A stretch of DNA of 64,000 nucleotides from CAZJNX01 sp964547415 (GCA_964547415.1 CAZJNX010000001.1:1-64000), one strand, 5' to 3'. Positions 1 through 9,336 are shown, counted from the stretch's first letter. Notes: generated by a model not told the origin, from the sequence alone. Made by a program: numbers and translations.

Positions 1-627
1 GCCCTCGCCGCCGCCCCCGCCTCCGCCGCCTGCACCGCGGCCGGCAGCACCTTCTCCGACGGGGCGAGCGCGTGCCTGCCGGCCGTCCGCGGGGGCGAGG
101 TGCGGCCCGTCCTCCACGGGTGCGAGGGCGAGCGCTGGGTGGCCCGGGAGGCGGTCTGCCCGGACGCCTTCGCCTACTTCTGCCGCGTCGGACCCCACGC
201 GGTGGAGGTGGGCACGCGCCTCCTCCTCGGCTCGGGTCCCCAGTCGCTGGAGTGCCGCTTTCCCGGCGTCCTCGCCCTCGTCGGCGCCGCGGCCGCGCCG
301 GCGGCGCCGCCCGCCCGCGCGGCGGCGCCCGGGGCGACGGCGAGCCGCACGATCCGCCGCGTCCAGGCCTTCCTGACGGCCGAGGGCGCGGGCGCGGCCA
401 CCGGCCTCGCCTGCGGCGGCGCCGACTGCTCGGGCCGGGCGGACGAGGCCACCCTCGCCGCCCTCGCCGCCCACCTGCGGCGGAACGCACGCAACCTCAC
501 CCCCGCCGAGACGGCCCGGTTCGGCCTCGACGCCCCGGGCGACGCGGAGGCCGCCGTCGCCGCCATGAACCCGGTCGATCTCTTCCCCCTGTTCGTCGAA
601 ACCTTCGACGTGCCGGCCATCGACTGA
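1..627 (+). CDS. Secreted protein of unknown function, 5' end cut by window
   Basis: The frame is open from base 1 and ends at the TGA at 625-627, so the true start lies before the window. The first visible residues (ALAAAPASAAC) look like the end of a Sec or lipoprotein signal peptide, so little may be missing. The mature part has about eight cysteines in two groups, including pairs near CGGADC, which suggests disulfides and export. The C-terminal third (from SRTIRRVQAFL) is helical and ends in FVETFDVPAID. A GTG at 100 would be a poor start because coding potential continues upstream. It lies 13 nt before the peptidoglycan hydrolase gene, so it probably belongs to that operon. I do not recognise the family. 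Confidence 0.6.
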   Translation, partial: ALAAAPASAACTAAGSTFSDGASACLPAVRGGEVRPVLHGCEGERWVAREAVCPDAFAYFCRVGPHAVEVGTRLLLGSGPQSLECRFPGVLALVGAAAAPAAPPARAAAPGATASRTIRRVQAFLTAEGAGAATGLACGGADCSGRADEATLAALAAHLRRNARNLTPAETARFGLDAPGDAEAAVAAMNPVDLFPLFVETFDVPAID

Positions 628-640
628 GGACGACGGGCCC

Positions 641-2320
641 ATGAGAACCTCGGCGAGCGTTTCGGACGCCTTCCCCCTCCTCGGCGGCCTGCTCGAGGGG
701 ATGGCCGCCACGGTGGAGGCGAACCCGCGGCTGAAGGCGGCCCTCGAGGCGGCGGCCGCCGACCGCCTCGAGGACATGCGCCACGCCCTCACCTACCCGA
801 CGAACCCCTGGGTCGCCCTCGCCACGGCGGACGAGCTCGCCGGGATGGACCCCCGCGGGGCCTACAGGGGCGCGCGGAAGAACACCGTCATCCTGTCGCG
901 CGCCCTCGCGGAGGACCTCGCCGAGGGCGGCGGGCCGGCGACCACGGCCGCGACGGTGGCGATCCTGCGCGGCCTCGTCCACTGGCTCGCCCGGACCGAC
1001 TGGACCGACGCCGACCAGGAGCCCGGCAAGGCGTTCGAGGCTGCCGTCGCCGCCGGCGTGGTGCCGCCCGTCCACGAGGCGGAGGGCCCCGCGCCCGTCC
1101 CCGTGGAGCCGGACGAGCCGGAGGAGGAGCCCGCCGTCGCCTATCGCCTCGGTGCCGCGATCCTCGACATCGCCGGCCGCCACCTCGGCCAGCCCTACGC
1201 CTTCACCCCGACGCCCGACTACGACGACCCGAACTGGCAGGGCCCGTTCGACTGCGCCGAATACGCCTCCTATTCGGCCTGGCGCGCCTACCGGATCGCC
1301 TACGGCGTGGTGCGGGACCCGGTGAAGCGCTTCAATTCCTATTCCGGCTACTGGCGGCGGGACGCGGAGCGACTCGGCATCCGCATCGCCTGGCGGGACG
1401 CGCTGCACATCCCGGGCGCGGTCCTCCTGCGCTACCCGCCGCGGGGCGAGCCGCCGCCCTACGGGCACGTGGCGATCTCGCTGGGCGACGGCGGCGGCAC
1501 CTACGAGGCGCTCGGCCGGCGTCACGGCGTCAAGAAGCACGACGCGCGGGGCCGCAGCTGGGACTGCGGGGTGTTGATCCCGGGCGTCCGCTACGACCTG
1601 CCGGACGGGGTGGGCAGCGACCTCCTGATCTTCAAGCTCATGGATCCGCCCGCGGGCGCGAGCCCCATCGTCGAGCGGATCCAGGAAGCGCTCGCCGCGC
1701 GCGGCTTCCTCGCCGCCCGCCAGGCGATCGGCGTCTACGACGGGGCGACGGAGGAGGCCGTCACCGCCTTCCAGGAGGCGGAGGGGCTCACCGTCGACGG
1801 GGAGGTCGGCCCGGAGACCGGCCGCGCCCTCGGCCTCGGCGCGATCTGGGACGAGGCGCCCGCGCGCGACCGCCCGGCCCTCGCGGCGGACCCGCCCTCC
1901 GAGAGCGGCGCGATCGACGGCGAGGTCCTCACCCTTGCCCGCACCCTCTACGGCGAGGCGCGGGGCGAGCCGCGGGAGGGCCAGGAGGCGGTGGCGAACG
2001 TGATCCTCAACCGCGTGCGCTCGCCGCGCTATCCCAACACCGTCTCCAGGGTCTGCCTGCAGCGCTGGCAGTTCTCGTGCTGGAACGAGGGGGACCCCAA
2101 CCGGCGCGTCATCGAGGCGCTCCAGCCGGGCGCGAACGCCGTGTTCGACGCCCTCCTCGACCTCGCCCGCGCGGCGATCTTCGGCCGCCTGCCGGTGCGG
2201 GTCGCCGACGCGCTCCACTACCACGCCGACGGCATCATGCCCGCCTGGGTCAGGAACTCCCCGGCCGCCACCCTCGTCGCCCGGATCGGGCGGCACCTGT
2301 TCTGGCGCGGCATCCGGTGA
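641..2320 (+). CDS. Peptidoglycan hydrolase with NlpC/P60-like, PG-binding and SleB-like regions
   Basis: 559 aa. After an unassigned N-terminus of about 170 residues comes an NlpC/P60-like cysteine peptidase region with FDCAEY (Cys205) and YGHVAIS (His276). A PG_binding_1-like repeat follows at about 343-400 (IQEALAARGF, VDGEVGPETG). The C-terminal 130 residues match the cell-wall hydrolase SleB family, with LYGEARGE (likely catalytic Glu439), ANVILNRV and paired cysteines. It should cut peptide and glycan bonds of murein, though this is inferred from the families. I see no signal peptide, which is odd for a wall hydrolase; export, release on lysis, or help from the next gene's membrane protein would be needed. 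Its stop overlaps the next start (GTGATG), so the two are translationally coupled. Start is ATG 641. Confidence 0.8.
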   Translation: MRTSASVSDAFPLLGGLLEGMAATVEANPRLKAALEAAAADRLEDMRHALTYPTNPWVALATADELAGMDPRGAYRGARKNTVILSRALAEDLAEGGGPATTAATVAILRGLVHWLARTDWTDADQEPGKAFEAAVAAGVVPPVHEAEGPAPVPVEPDEPEEEPAVAYRLGAAILDIAGRHLGQPYAFTPTPDYDDPNWQGPFDCAEYASYSAWRAYRIAYGVVRDPVKRFNSYSGYWRRDAERLGIRIAWRDALHIPGAVLLRYPPRGEPPPYGHVAISLGDGGGTYEALGRRHGVKKHDARGRSWDCGVLIPGVRYDLPDGVGSDLLIFKLMDPPAGASPIVERIQEALAARGFLAARQAIGVYDGATEEAVTAFQEAEGLTVDGEVGPETGRALGLGAIWDEAPARDRPALAADPPSESGAIDGEVLTLARTLYGEARGEPREGQEAVANVILNRVRSPRYPNTVSRVCLQRWQFSCWNEGDPNRRVIEALQPGANAVFDALLDLARAAIFGRLPVRVADALHYHADGIMPAWVRNSPAATLVARIGRHLFWRGIR

Positions 2321-3120
2321 TGGCGGCGCTGGCACCGGCGATCCACCGCGCGTCCCTCGCCGCCCTCTTCGTGGGGGTTGCGGGCGGGCCGGCCCTCGCA
2401 CAGGAGGCGGCCCTGCCGCCGAACCCGGACTACTGGGCGGACCTCATCCGCATCCTCGTCGGCGCCCTCGTGGTGGCGACGGTGCTGGAATCGGCCCTCA
2501 CGGTCCTCTTCAACTGGCGGGTCTACCGAATCGTCCTCAACCGGCGGGCCTGGAAGACCATCTTCATGGTGGCGGCGGCCGCCGCCGTCGTCTGGGGCTT
2601 CGGCTACGACCCGGTGGGGTGGATCCTCGTCCTCGTGGGCGCGGCGGGCGAGGCGACCGGCGCCGAATCGCGCATCCTGTCGGCCCTCTTCCTCGCGGGC
2701 GGCACGTCGGGGGTGAACTCGGTGCTGCGCCGCCTCGGCTTCCGCAGTCCGATCCGGGACGAGCCGGCGCCCACCCTTGCCGACACCGACGCCTGGTTCT
2801 CCGTCACCCTCGTCCGGCGCGAGGCGGTGGGCCCCGTCGCGGTCCACCTCGAGGAGCTTTCCGCCGACGCGCCGGGCGAGCCGCTGCTCGCCGTCGTCGA
2901 CGACGACTGGGCCGTCCGCCGCGCCTTCCGGACCCTGTTCGCCCAGCCGCTGCGCTTTCCGAGCTACGGCGGACGCACGGTCGCGGCGGGCCGGCCCTGC
3001 CGGATCGTGGTGAAGGGCATGCGCAAGGCGGATGGCGACAGGCTGGAGCCGTTCGAGAAGACCGTGTGGCAGGGACGCTTCGCGCCGCGCGCGATCGCCG
3101 ACTTCCACGCCGAGGCCTGA
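2320..3120 (+). CDS. Membrane protein with N-terminal signal sequence, unknown function
   Basis: 266 aa. The ATG overlaps the TGA of the hydrolase gene by one base, which fixes the start against longer in-frame options. Residues 1-28 form a signal peptide or anchor ending in PALAQ. Hydrophobic segments follow at about 40-62 (LVGALVVATVLESALTVLF), 75-92 and 100-112. The last 110 residues are soluble, with an acidic patch (VVDDDW) and FEKTVWQGRF near the end. No enzyme motif is visible. It is the only membrane-anchored product among the complete genes of the 641-8457 operon, so it could recruit or export the soluble hydrolase and peptidase products; that role is inference. Confidence 0.7.
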   Translation: MAALAPAIHRASLAALFVGVAGGPALAQEAALPPNPDYWADLIRILVGALVVATVLESALTVLFNWRVYRIVLNRRAWKTIFMVAAAAAVVWGFGYDPVGWILVLVGAAGEATGAESRILSALFLAGGTSGVNSVLRRLGFRSPIRDEPAPTLADTDAWFSVTLVRREAVGPVAVHLEELSADAPGEPLLAVVDDDWAVRRAFRTLFAQPLRFPSYGGRTVAAGRPCRIVVKGMRKADGDRLEPFEKTVWQGRFAPRAIADFHAEA

Positions 3121-3161
3121 CCGGCGCGGCCGCCCCGGCCCGCTTCGACCCTGGAGGGACC

Positions 3162-6100
3162 ATGGCACGCCTTCTGGTGAAGACCCGCGGCGACGGCCGG
3201 GCGTTCGGCAGCGCCTTCCGCGCCTTCGCCGGGCGCCGCGCCCGGGTGGAGACGATCCTCGAGGTGCCGCCCGCGCCGGCCGCGGGCCCCGGCCTCGCCG
3301 GGCGGGAGGCGGCGACGTGGCTGCGCGTCGACCGGCCCGACGAGGACAGCCCCTGGGACACCGCCCACGCCCTCCTCGGGGCGGACGACCGGTTCGCCGC
3401 CGCCGGCCCGGCGGCCGTCGAGGCCCTCGAGCCGGACATCGCCCAGCGGTGGGACTGGCGCGGCGGCGGCCTCGCCGATCCCGAGACGGGCGACCTCCCG
3501 ATGGCCGCCGACGAGGCGGACTACTGCACCTTCGAGCCCCAGGAGGGCGACGGCGGCCGGGAGGTCGGCGAGGGCCTCGCCTGGCACCTCGGCGACGGGT
3601 TCACGGGCCTGTCCTCGGCGCGCCGGGCCGTCGGCGCCGACCGGCAGGGCCGGGTGCTCGTCGCCCACCTCGACACCGGCTTCGACCCGGCCCACGTCAC
3701 GGTGCCCGCCCGCATCGACACCGCCCTCGCCCGCAGCTTCGTGGACGGCGACCCGCCCGAGGACGCGACCGACCGGGCGCCCCCGGGCATGGCGTTCGTG
3801 CGCAACCGCGGCCACGGCACGGCGACCCTCGCCCTCCTCGCGGGCGGCCCGCCCGGCCCCGGCTCGGTCGGGTGGGACGGCTTTTCCGCGCCCATCGGCG
3901 GGGCGCCGGACGTCGTCGTGGTGCCGGTCAGGATCGCCGACTGGGTCGTGCGCCTCACCACGTCCACCATGGTGCAGGGGATCGACCACGCCCGGGCCGT
4001 CGGCGCCCACGTCCTCACCATGAGCATGGGGGGCGTGTCCTCCTTCGCCCTCGCGGAGGCGGTGAACCTCGCCTACGAGGGCGGCCTCGTCATGGTGACG
4101 GCCGCGGGCAACAACCTCTCCCGCGTGCCGAGCCCGAAGACCATAGTCTTCCCGGCCCGCTGGCGGCGGGTGATCGCCGCCTGCGGGGTGATGGCGCAGG
4201 GAAGCGCCTACGCCGGCCTCGATGCGGGATACATGCAGGGCAACTACGGCCCGGACGAGAAGATGGACACCGCCATCGGCGCCTTCACGCCGAACGTGCC
4301 GTGGGCCCAGATCGACTGCGGCGGGACGATCCACATGACGGGCGGGGGCACCTCCTCCGCGACGCCCCAGGTGGCCGCCGCCGCGGCGCTGTGGATGGCG
4401 CGGCACCGCGACCGGCTGGACCGCTACGCCGAGCCGTGGATGCGGGTGGAGGCGGTGCGCCGCGCCCTCTTCCGCTCCGCCGAGCGCCGCACGGCCCGGA
4501 TGGGCCCGGAGGAGACGTTCGAGAAGATCGGCCGCGGCGTCCTCGACGCGGACGGGGCGCTGAAGGTGCGCCCCGCCGCCGCCCGCGACCTTTCGATGAC
4601 GCCGCCGTCCGAGGCGCTGTGGGGCTGGCTCCAGCTCCTGTTCGGCCGGGGGGTGAGCCTCGCCCCCGGGGAGGCGGAGGCGCGGGTGCGGCGGGACATG
4701 CTGTGCCTCGAGCTCACCCAGATGGCCCAGCGCGTGCCGCAGGTGGAGGACGCGGTGCGCGCGCCCGAGCGCGAGCCGGCCGAGATCTCCCCGGCGAGCC
4801 GCCGCCGCTACCTCGAGGCCGCCCTCGACGCGGGCCGCCCGTCGAAGGCGCTGCGCACCGCCCTCGAGGCCGAGCTCGGCCGCCGCGCCGTCCCCGGCGC
4901 GCGGCCCGAGGACGCCCGGACCCCGGCGCCGCCCCCCGTCCGGCGCAAGGTGGTCCCGCCCGCGCCGCCCGACCGGCGCCTGCGCGTGTTCGCCCTCGAC
5001 CCCAGCCTCGGCCAGGCCTTCGAGACCGGGCGGCTCAACGAGGCGACCATCGCGGTGCCGTGGGACGACGCGCCGCTGACGGAGGAGGCGATGGAGCCCG
5101 GCCCCGTCGGCGAGTACCTCGAAGTCATCGACATCGACCCGGCGTCCGGCAAGATGTACGCGCCGGTGGACCTCAACGACCCGTTCCTCCTCGCCCGGGA
5201 CGGCCTCGCCCCCTCCGAAGGCGACCCGAAGTTCCACCAGCAGATGGTCTATGCGGTCGCCATGAAGACCATCGGCCTGTTCGAGGACGCCCTCGGCCGC
5301 CCGGCGCTCTGGTCGCCCCGCCACGTGAAGGACAAGGACGGCGACGTCCGCGCGGAGGAGGTGCGCCGCCTCAGGATCTACCCCCACGCCCTGCGCGAGG
5401 CCAACGCCTACTACAGCCCGGACCGCAAGGCCCTGCTGTTCGGCTACTTTCCCGCCCGCTCGCGGGAGGGGGACGTGACGGTCTCGGGCAGCATGACCTT
5501 CACCTGCCTGTCGTCGGACATCATCGCCCACGAGATGTCCCACGCCCTCCTCGACGGGCTGCACCGCCGCTTCCAGGAGGCCTCGAACCCGGACGTGCCG
5601 GCCTTCCACGAGGCGTTCGCCGACATCGTGGCGATCTTCCAGCACTTTACCATGCCCGAGCTCCTGCGCTTCGAGATCGCCCGCGCGCGGGGGCGCCTGT
5701 CGGCGGCGCAACTCCTCGGTGGCCTCGCCCGCCAGTTCGGCGAGGCGGCGAGCGCGGGCGGGCCGTTGCGCGACTACCTGGCCGAGAAGACCCGCGCCCT
5801 CGTCTACTCCGAGACGCTGAGCCCCCACGACCGCGGCTCGATCCTGGTGCTCGCCGTCTACGACGCCTTCCTCACCGTGGTGGACGGGCGGATCGCCGAC
5901 CTCGTCAGGATCGCGACGGGCGGCACCGGCGTCCTGCCCCGGGGCGAGCTCCACCCCGACCTCGTGGAGCGGATCGCGGCGGAGGCGGTGGCGGCGGCCG
6001 GGTTGATCCTCAAGATGTGCATCCGCGCGCTCGACTACTGCCCGCCGGTGGACATCACCTTCGGCGAGTACCTGCGCGCCCTCGTCACCGCCCACCGGGA

Positions 6101-6878
6101 CGTCGACCCGGCGGATCCGGAGGGCCTGCGCATCGCCTTCATCGAATCCTTCCGCCACCGGCGCATCCTGCCGGAGACCGTGCGCACCTACTCCACCCAG
6201 TCCCTCACCTGGAACACGCCGGCGAACGACCGGCCGGGCTGGCTCGCCGAGGCCTTCCGCTGGGGCGCGCGGGACGCGGTGAACCTCGGCCTCGGCGAGG
6301 CGCTCACCCGGTCGCAGGTCTTCGCCCTCAACGAGGAGAACCGCTGGAAGGTGTGGCGGCACCTGAGGAGCGCGATCCGCGAGGACCCGGCGCTCGCCCG
6401 CGAGTTCGGCATCGCCGACGGCGTCGACCGCTACGACGGCCGCGGGCGGGTGGTGCGCCGCGTGGACCCGGGCGACACCACCTTCGAGGTCCACAGCGTC
6501 CGCCCCACCCAGCGCCTCCATGCGGACGGCACCGCCCACACCGACGTCGTCGTGGTGGTCACCCAGCGCCGGCCCGAGCCGTTCGACCCGGCGCGACCGG
6601 AGCTCGGCTTCTTCTGGTTCCGCAGCGGGGCCACCTTGCTGATCGACCCGACCCACACCCGGCCCCTCGACGGGGGCGAGGCGGGCCCGACCATCCGCTA
6701 CGCCGTCATCAAGACGAGCACGAGCGAGCGCCGCCTCGCCATCCAGCGCCGGACGGCGACGTCGGGCTTCGCCGTCTCTCCCATGCGCGCGCTCTACTTC
6801 CCGGAGCCGCCCGGCCTCAGGGCGAGCGAGCCGTTCGCGGCGATGCACAGGGACATGCGGGGACACGGGCATGGCTGA
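3162..6878 (+). CDS. Double peptidase: subtilisin-like S8 domain fused to an HExxH zinc peptidase domain
   Basis: 1238 aa, start ATG 3162 behind a GGAGGG Shine-Dalgarno. The first half is a subtilase: Asp171 in HLDTGFDP, His218 in RGHGTAT, oxyanion Asn317 in AAGNN and Ser398 in GTSSATP form a complete triad. The second half carries HEMSH (His790, Glu791, His794) and, 23 residues after His794, a Glu in HEAFADI (Glu817), the spacing expected of a gluzincin (thermolysin-like) metal site. About 420 residues of unassigned sequence follow. No signal peptide is seen, so it is probably cytoplasmic. Both active sites look intact, which is unusual in one chain. The gene overlaps the MBL gene by 8 bases. 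A regulated proteolytic effector or a maturation factor for its neighbours is plausible but unproven. Confidence 0.85.
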   Translation: MARLLVKTRGDGRAFGSAFRAFAGRRARVETILEVPPAPAAGPGLAGREAATWLRVDRPDEDSPWDTAHALLGADDRFAAAGPAAVEALEPDIAQRWDWRGGGLADPETGDLPMAADEADYCTFEPQEGDGGREVGEGLAWHLGDGFTGLSSARRAVGADRQGRVLVAHLDTGFDPAHVTVPARIDTALARSFVDGDPPEDATDRAPPGMAFVRNRGHGTATLALLAGGPPGPGSVGWDGFSAPIGGAPDVVVVPVRIADWVVRLTTSTMVQGIDHARAVGAHVLTMSMGGVSSFALAEAVNLAYEGGLVMVTAAGNNLSRVPSPKTIVFPARWRRVIAACGVMAQGSAYAGLDAGYMQGNYGPDEKMDTAIGAFTPNVPWAQIDCGGTIHMTGGGTSSATPQVAAAAALWMARHRDRLDRYAEPWMRVEAVRRALFRSAERRTARMGPEETFEKIGRGVLDADGALKVRPAAARDLSMTPPSEALWGWLQLLFGRGVSLAPGEAEARVRRDMLCLELTQMAQRVPQVEDAVRAPEREPAEISPASRRRYLEAALDAGRPSKALRTALEAELGRRAVPGARPEDARTPAPPPVRRKVVPPAPPDRRLRVFALDPSLGQAFETGRLNEATIAVPWDDAPLTEEAMEPGPVGEYLEVIDIDPASGKMYAPVDLNDPFLLARDGLAPSEGDPKFHQQMVYAVAMKTIGLFEDALGRPALWSPRHVKDKDGDVRAEEVRRLRIYPHALREANAYYSPDRKALLFGYFPARSREGDVTVSGSMTFTCLSSDIIAHEMSHALLDGLHRRFQEASNPDVPAFHEAFADIVAIFQHFTMPELLRFEIARARGRLSAAQLLGGLARQFGEAASAGGPLRDYLAEKTRALVYSETLSPHDRGSILVLAVYDAFLTVVDGRIADLVRIATGGTGVLPRGELHPDLVERIAAEAVAAAGLILKMCIRALDYCPPVDITFGEYLRALVTAHRDVDPADPEGLRIAFIESFRHRRILPETVRTYSTQSLTWNTPANDRPGWLAEAFRWGARDAVNLGLGEALTRSQVFALNEENRWKVWRHLRSAIREDPALAREFGIADGVDRYDGRGRVVRRVDPGDTTFEVHSVRPTQRLHADGTAHTDVVVVVTQRRPEPFDPARPELGFFWFRSGATLLIDPTHTRPLDGGEAGPTIRYAVIKTSTSERRLAIQRRTATSGFAVSPMRALYFPEPPGLRASEPFAAMHRDMRGHGHG

Positions 6879-8457
6879 GACGAACGGCGGCAGGGCGCCG
6901 CGCCGCGGCGGGCGCGGCCGGGCGGAACGGACGGCCCCGGCGGCGACGCCCGCTTCCGGCCACATGCCTCCCGCCCCCGGCGAGGTGGTGGTGCGGCACT
7001 ACTGCCAGGGCATCGGCGACTGCCACCTCCTCGCCTTCCCGAAGGCGGACGGGGGCGAGTTCTTCATGCTGATCGACTGCGGCGTCCACCCGTCCGTGAA
7101 GGGCGGCTACGACACCGTCGACCGGATCGCGGAGGACGTGAAGGCGGTGACGGGCGGGCGGATCGACGTCCTCGTCCTCACCCACGAGCACTGGGACCAC
7201 GTCTCGGGCTTCCTCACCGCCAGCGAGATCTTCGCGGACGTCGCGGTGGGGGCGGTCTGGACGGCCTGGACGGAGAACCCGCGCGACCCGCAGGCCCGCG
7301 CCCTCGACCGCTTCCGGGCGGACGCGGTCGACGCGCTCGCGGGCGTGGAGCGGCGGCTCGACGCGGCGGGCGGTCGGGTCGGCGGGGACCTCGCCGCGCT
7401 GCGCCAGGGCCTCCTCGGCGTCGCGGGCTTTTCATTCGGCGCGAAGGGGGAGCGGGTGCGCGAGGCCCGCGACCGGGGGATCGCCCTCGCCGGCGGGCCG
7501 GAGCGCGTGACCTACCACGAGCCGGGGACCGGGCCCCTCGCCCTCGAGGGCGTCCCGGGGGTCGGCGTCTACGTCCTCGGGCCGCCGCGGGATGCGGGGC
7601 TCATCGGCCTCGAGGAACGGGCGAGCGAGATGTACCATGACGACCACGCCTTCGGGCCGGGCGGGGCCACCCTCGCCGCGCTCGCGGGCGCGCTCGCCGT
7701 CTCCGGTCCGGGCGGCGAGGACGCCGAGCGCTGCAGCCCATTCGACCGGGAGCGGGGCGTCCCCCTCGCCGCGCTTCGCGAGCGCGCCGACCTCGACGGG
7801 GACGAGCGGGCGCTGCGCAGCCTCTACGAACGGCGCTATCTCGGGATCGGGGCGGGGCCCGGGGAGGATCCGGACCCGTCCTGGCGGCGGATCGACCACG
7901 ACTTCACGGCGCTCGCGGCCGAGCTCGCCATCCGCCTCGACAGCGGGATCAACAACACGAGCCTCGTCCTCGCCTTCGCCCTCGAGGGGACGGGCCGCGT
8001 CCTCCTCTTTCCCGCGGACGCGCAGGTGGGCAGCTGGCTGAGCTGGGGCGACCTCGCCTTCGCGGGCGCGGCCGGCCCGGTCACGGGCGAGGAGCTGCTC
8101 GCCCGCACCGTGTACCTCAAGGTCGGCCACCACGGCAGCCACAACGCGACCCTGAAGGAAAAGGGCCTCGAGTTGATGGGCGAGGTCGACCTCGCCGCGT
8201 TCGTCCCCGTCAACGCGGCGGACGCGCGCAAGGTGCGCTGGAACGAGATGCCGTTCGACCCGATCCTCGAAGATCTCGGCCGCCGCGCCCGGGGCCGCGT
8301 CGTGCGCGCGGACGACGCCTGGCTCGCCGCGCCCGACGGGCGCCCCCCGTTCGCCGTCCCCTCGGGCGTCATCCGCGCGGTCCGCCACGCCCCCCGCCCG
8401 GAGCCCGACGGCGAGGGCGACGGCCGTCCCTTCTGGGTGGAGCTCACCTTGAGCTGA
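6871..8457 (+). CDS. Metallo-beta-lactamase-fold hydrolase
   Basis: 528 aa, start ATG 6871 inside the end of the peptidase gene (8-nt overlap), so the two are coupled. The MBL signature is THEHWDH with metal ligands at His105, His107, Asp109 and His110. Later ligands appear as FPADAQ and GHHGSHNAT, the pattern seen in ComEC-type and other nucleic-acid or phosphodiester MBL hydrolases. A long insert of about 200 residues separates the two halves. A basic Gly/Arg-rich tail of about 30 residues precedes the fold. No signal peptide is visible. Substrate is unknown. It is the last plus-strand gene of the operon; the next gene is on the opposite strand. Confidence 0.85.
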   Translation: MAETNGGRAPRRGGRGRAERTAPAATPASGHMPPAPGEVVVRHYCQGIGDCHLLAFPKADGGEFFMLIDCGVHPSVKGGYDTVDRIAEDVKAVTGGRIDVLVLTHEHWDHVSGFLTASEIFADVAVGAVWTAWTENPRDPQARALDRFRADAVDALAGVERRLDAAGGRVGGDLAALRQGLLGVAGFSFGAKGERVREARDRGIALAGGPERVTYHEPGTGPLALEGVPGVGVYVLGPPRDAGLIGLEERASEMYHDDHAFGPGGATLAALAGALAVSGPGGEDAERCSPFDRERGVPLAALRERADLDGDERALRSLYERRYLGIGAGPGEDPDPSWRRIDHDFTALAAELAIRLDSGINNTSLVLAFALEGTGRVLLFPADAQVGSWLSWGDLAFAGAAGPVTGEELLARTVYLKVGHHGSHNATLKEKGLELMGEVDLAAFVPVNAADARKVRWNEMPFDPILEDLGRRARGRVVRADDAWLAAPDGRPPFAVPSGVIRAVRHAPRPEPDGEGDGRPFWVELTLS

Positions 8458-8619
8458 ACCGCCACGCCCCCGACCCGCGGCGAAGCCCCGCCGGACGACT
8501 GAGCCGACCCTTCCGCAAGACGCGCCGGGCGCGGGCCGGCCCACGGGAACGAGCAAGGCCGCCCGCGTGGCGGACCCTGCCCGGCGCCAGCCTCGCCAGC
8601 GGACGGTCGGCTCCGACGT

Positions 8620-9228
8620 TCAGCTCCGGCTCGCCGCCGCCGTCCACACGCCCGCGCCCACGAGGGCCCCGCCGCCGAGGCGGTTGAAGGCGCGGACGGC
8701 GGCCGGGCGGGTGGCGATGCGCCGGGCGCCGCCGGCCGCGAGGGCCCACGCGGCCGCGTTGAGGCCGGCGAGCGCCACGAACGTCGCCTCCATTGCGAGG
8801 AGCTGGGGCAGGAGGGGCGCGTCCGCGTCCAAGAACAGGGGGACGAAGGCGACGAAGAAGGCGATGGATTTCGGGTTGAGCGCGGTCACCACGAAGGCGT
8901 GGGCCGTGATCGCTCGCGGCGCCGGCGCCTCGCGGGGCGCCGGCGCCGGGGCGCGCCACATGCGGATGCCGAGCCAGACGAGATAGGCCGCGCCGACGAG
9001 CTTCAACGCCGTGAAGAGGCCGGCGGAGGCGGCGAGCACCGCACCGAGGCCGGCCAGCGAGACGGTCATGGCGACCGCGTCGCCCGCGATGACGCCCGGC
9101 ACCATGGCAAGGCCCGCGCGCCGGCCACGGGCGAGCGCGGTGCCGGCGACGAGGAGCACCGTCGGCCCGGGCACCGCGAGGACGAGGAGCGAGGCGGCGG
9201 CGAACGCGAGCCAGGTCTCGAGCGACAT
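8620..9228 (-). CDS. LysE/RhtB family amino-acid exporter
   Basis: 202 aa with about six hydrophobic segments. The N-terminus contains LLVLAVPGPTVLLVAGTALARG, close to the conserved PGPxxL region of the LysE/RhtB family; LVGAAYLVWLGIRMW and TALNPKSIAFFVAFVPLF are also family features. It should export amino acids or related compounds across the inner membrane; the substrate cannot be read. Start ATG 9228 is preferred over the longer frame because GAGGG lies 8 nt upstream and the residues before it are Arg-rich. Its 3' end faces the MBL gene, with 162 nt between in which I see no clear terminator. Confidence 0.85.
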   Translation of the reverse strand: MSLETWLAFAAASLLVLAVPGPTVLLVAGTALARGRRAGLAMVPGVIAGDAVAMTVSLAGLGAVLAASAGLFTALKLVGAAYLVWLGIRMWRAPAPAPREAPAPRAITAHAFVVTALNPKSIAFFVAFVPLFLDADAPLLPQLLAMEATFVALAGLNAAAWALAAGGARRIATRPAAVRAFNRLGGGALVGAGVWTAAASRS

Positions 9229-9336
9229 GGAAAAACCCTCGCGTCCGCGTGCGGCGGCCGGCCGGCGGACGCGCACCGGGCGGCGGCCTCACCTTCGCCG
9301 GGCGGCGGGGCGCCGGCAAGGGCCGGCGGGTCCGCG

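Noticed and set aside
2964..6965. 1333-codon minus-strand open frame over the double peptidase gene
   Set aside because: Antisense to a gene with complete motifs; its product is Arg/Gly/Ala-rich without any recognisable domain, as expected in GC-rich DNA.
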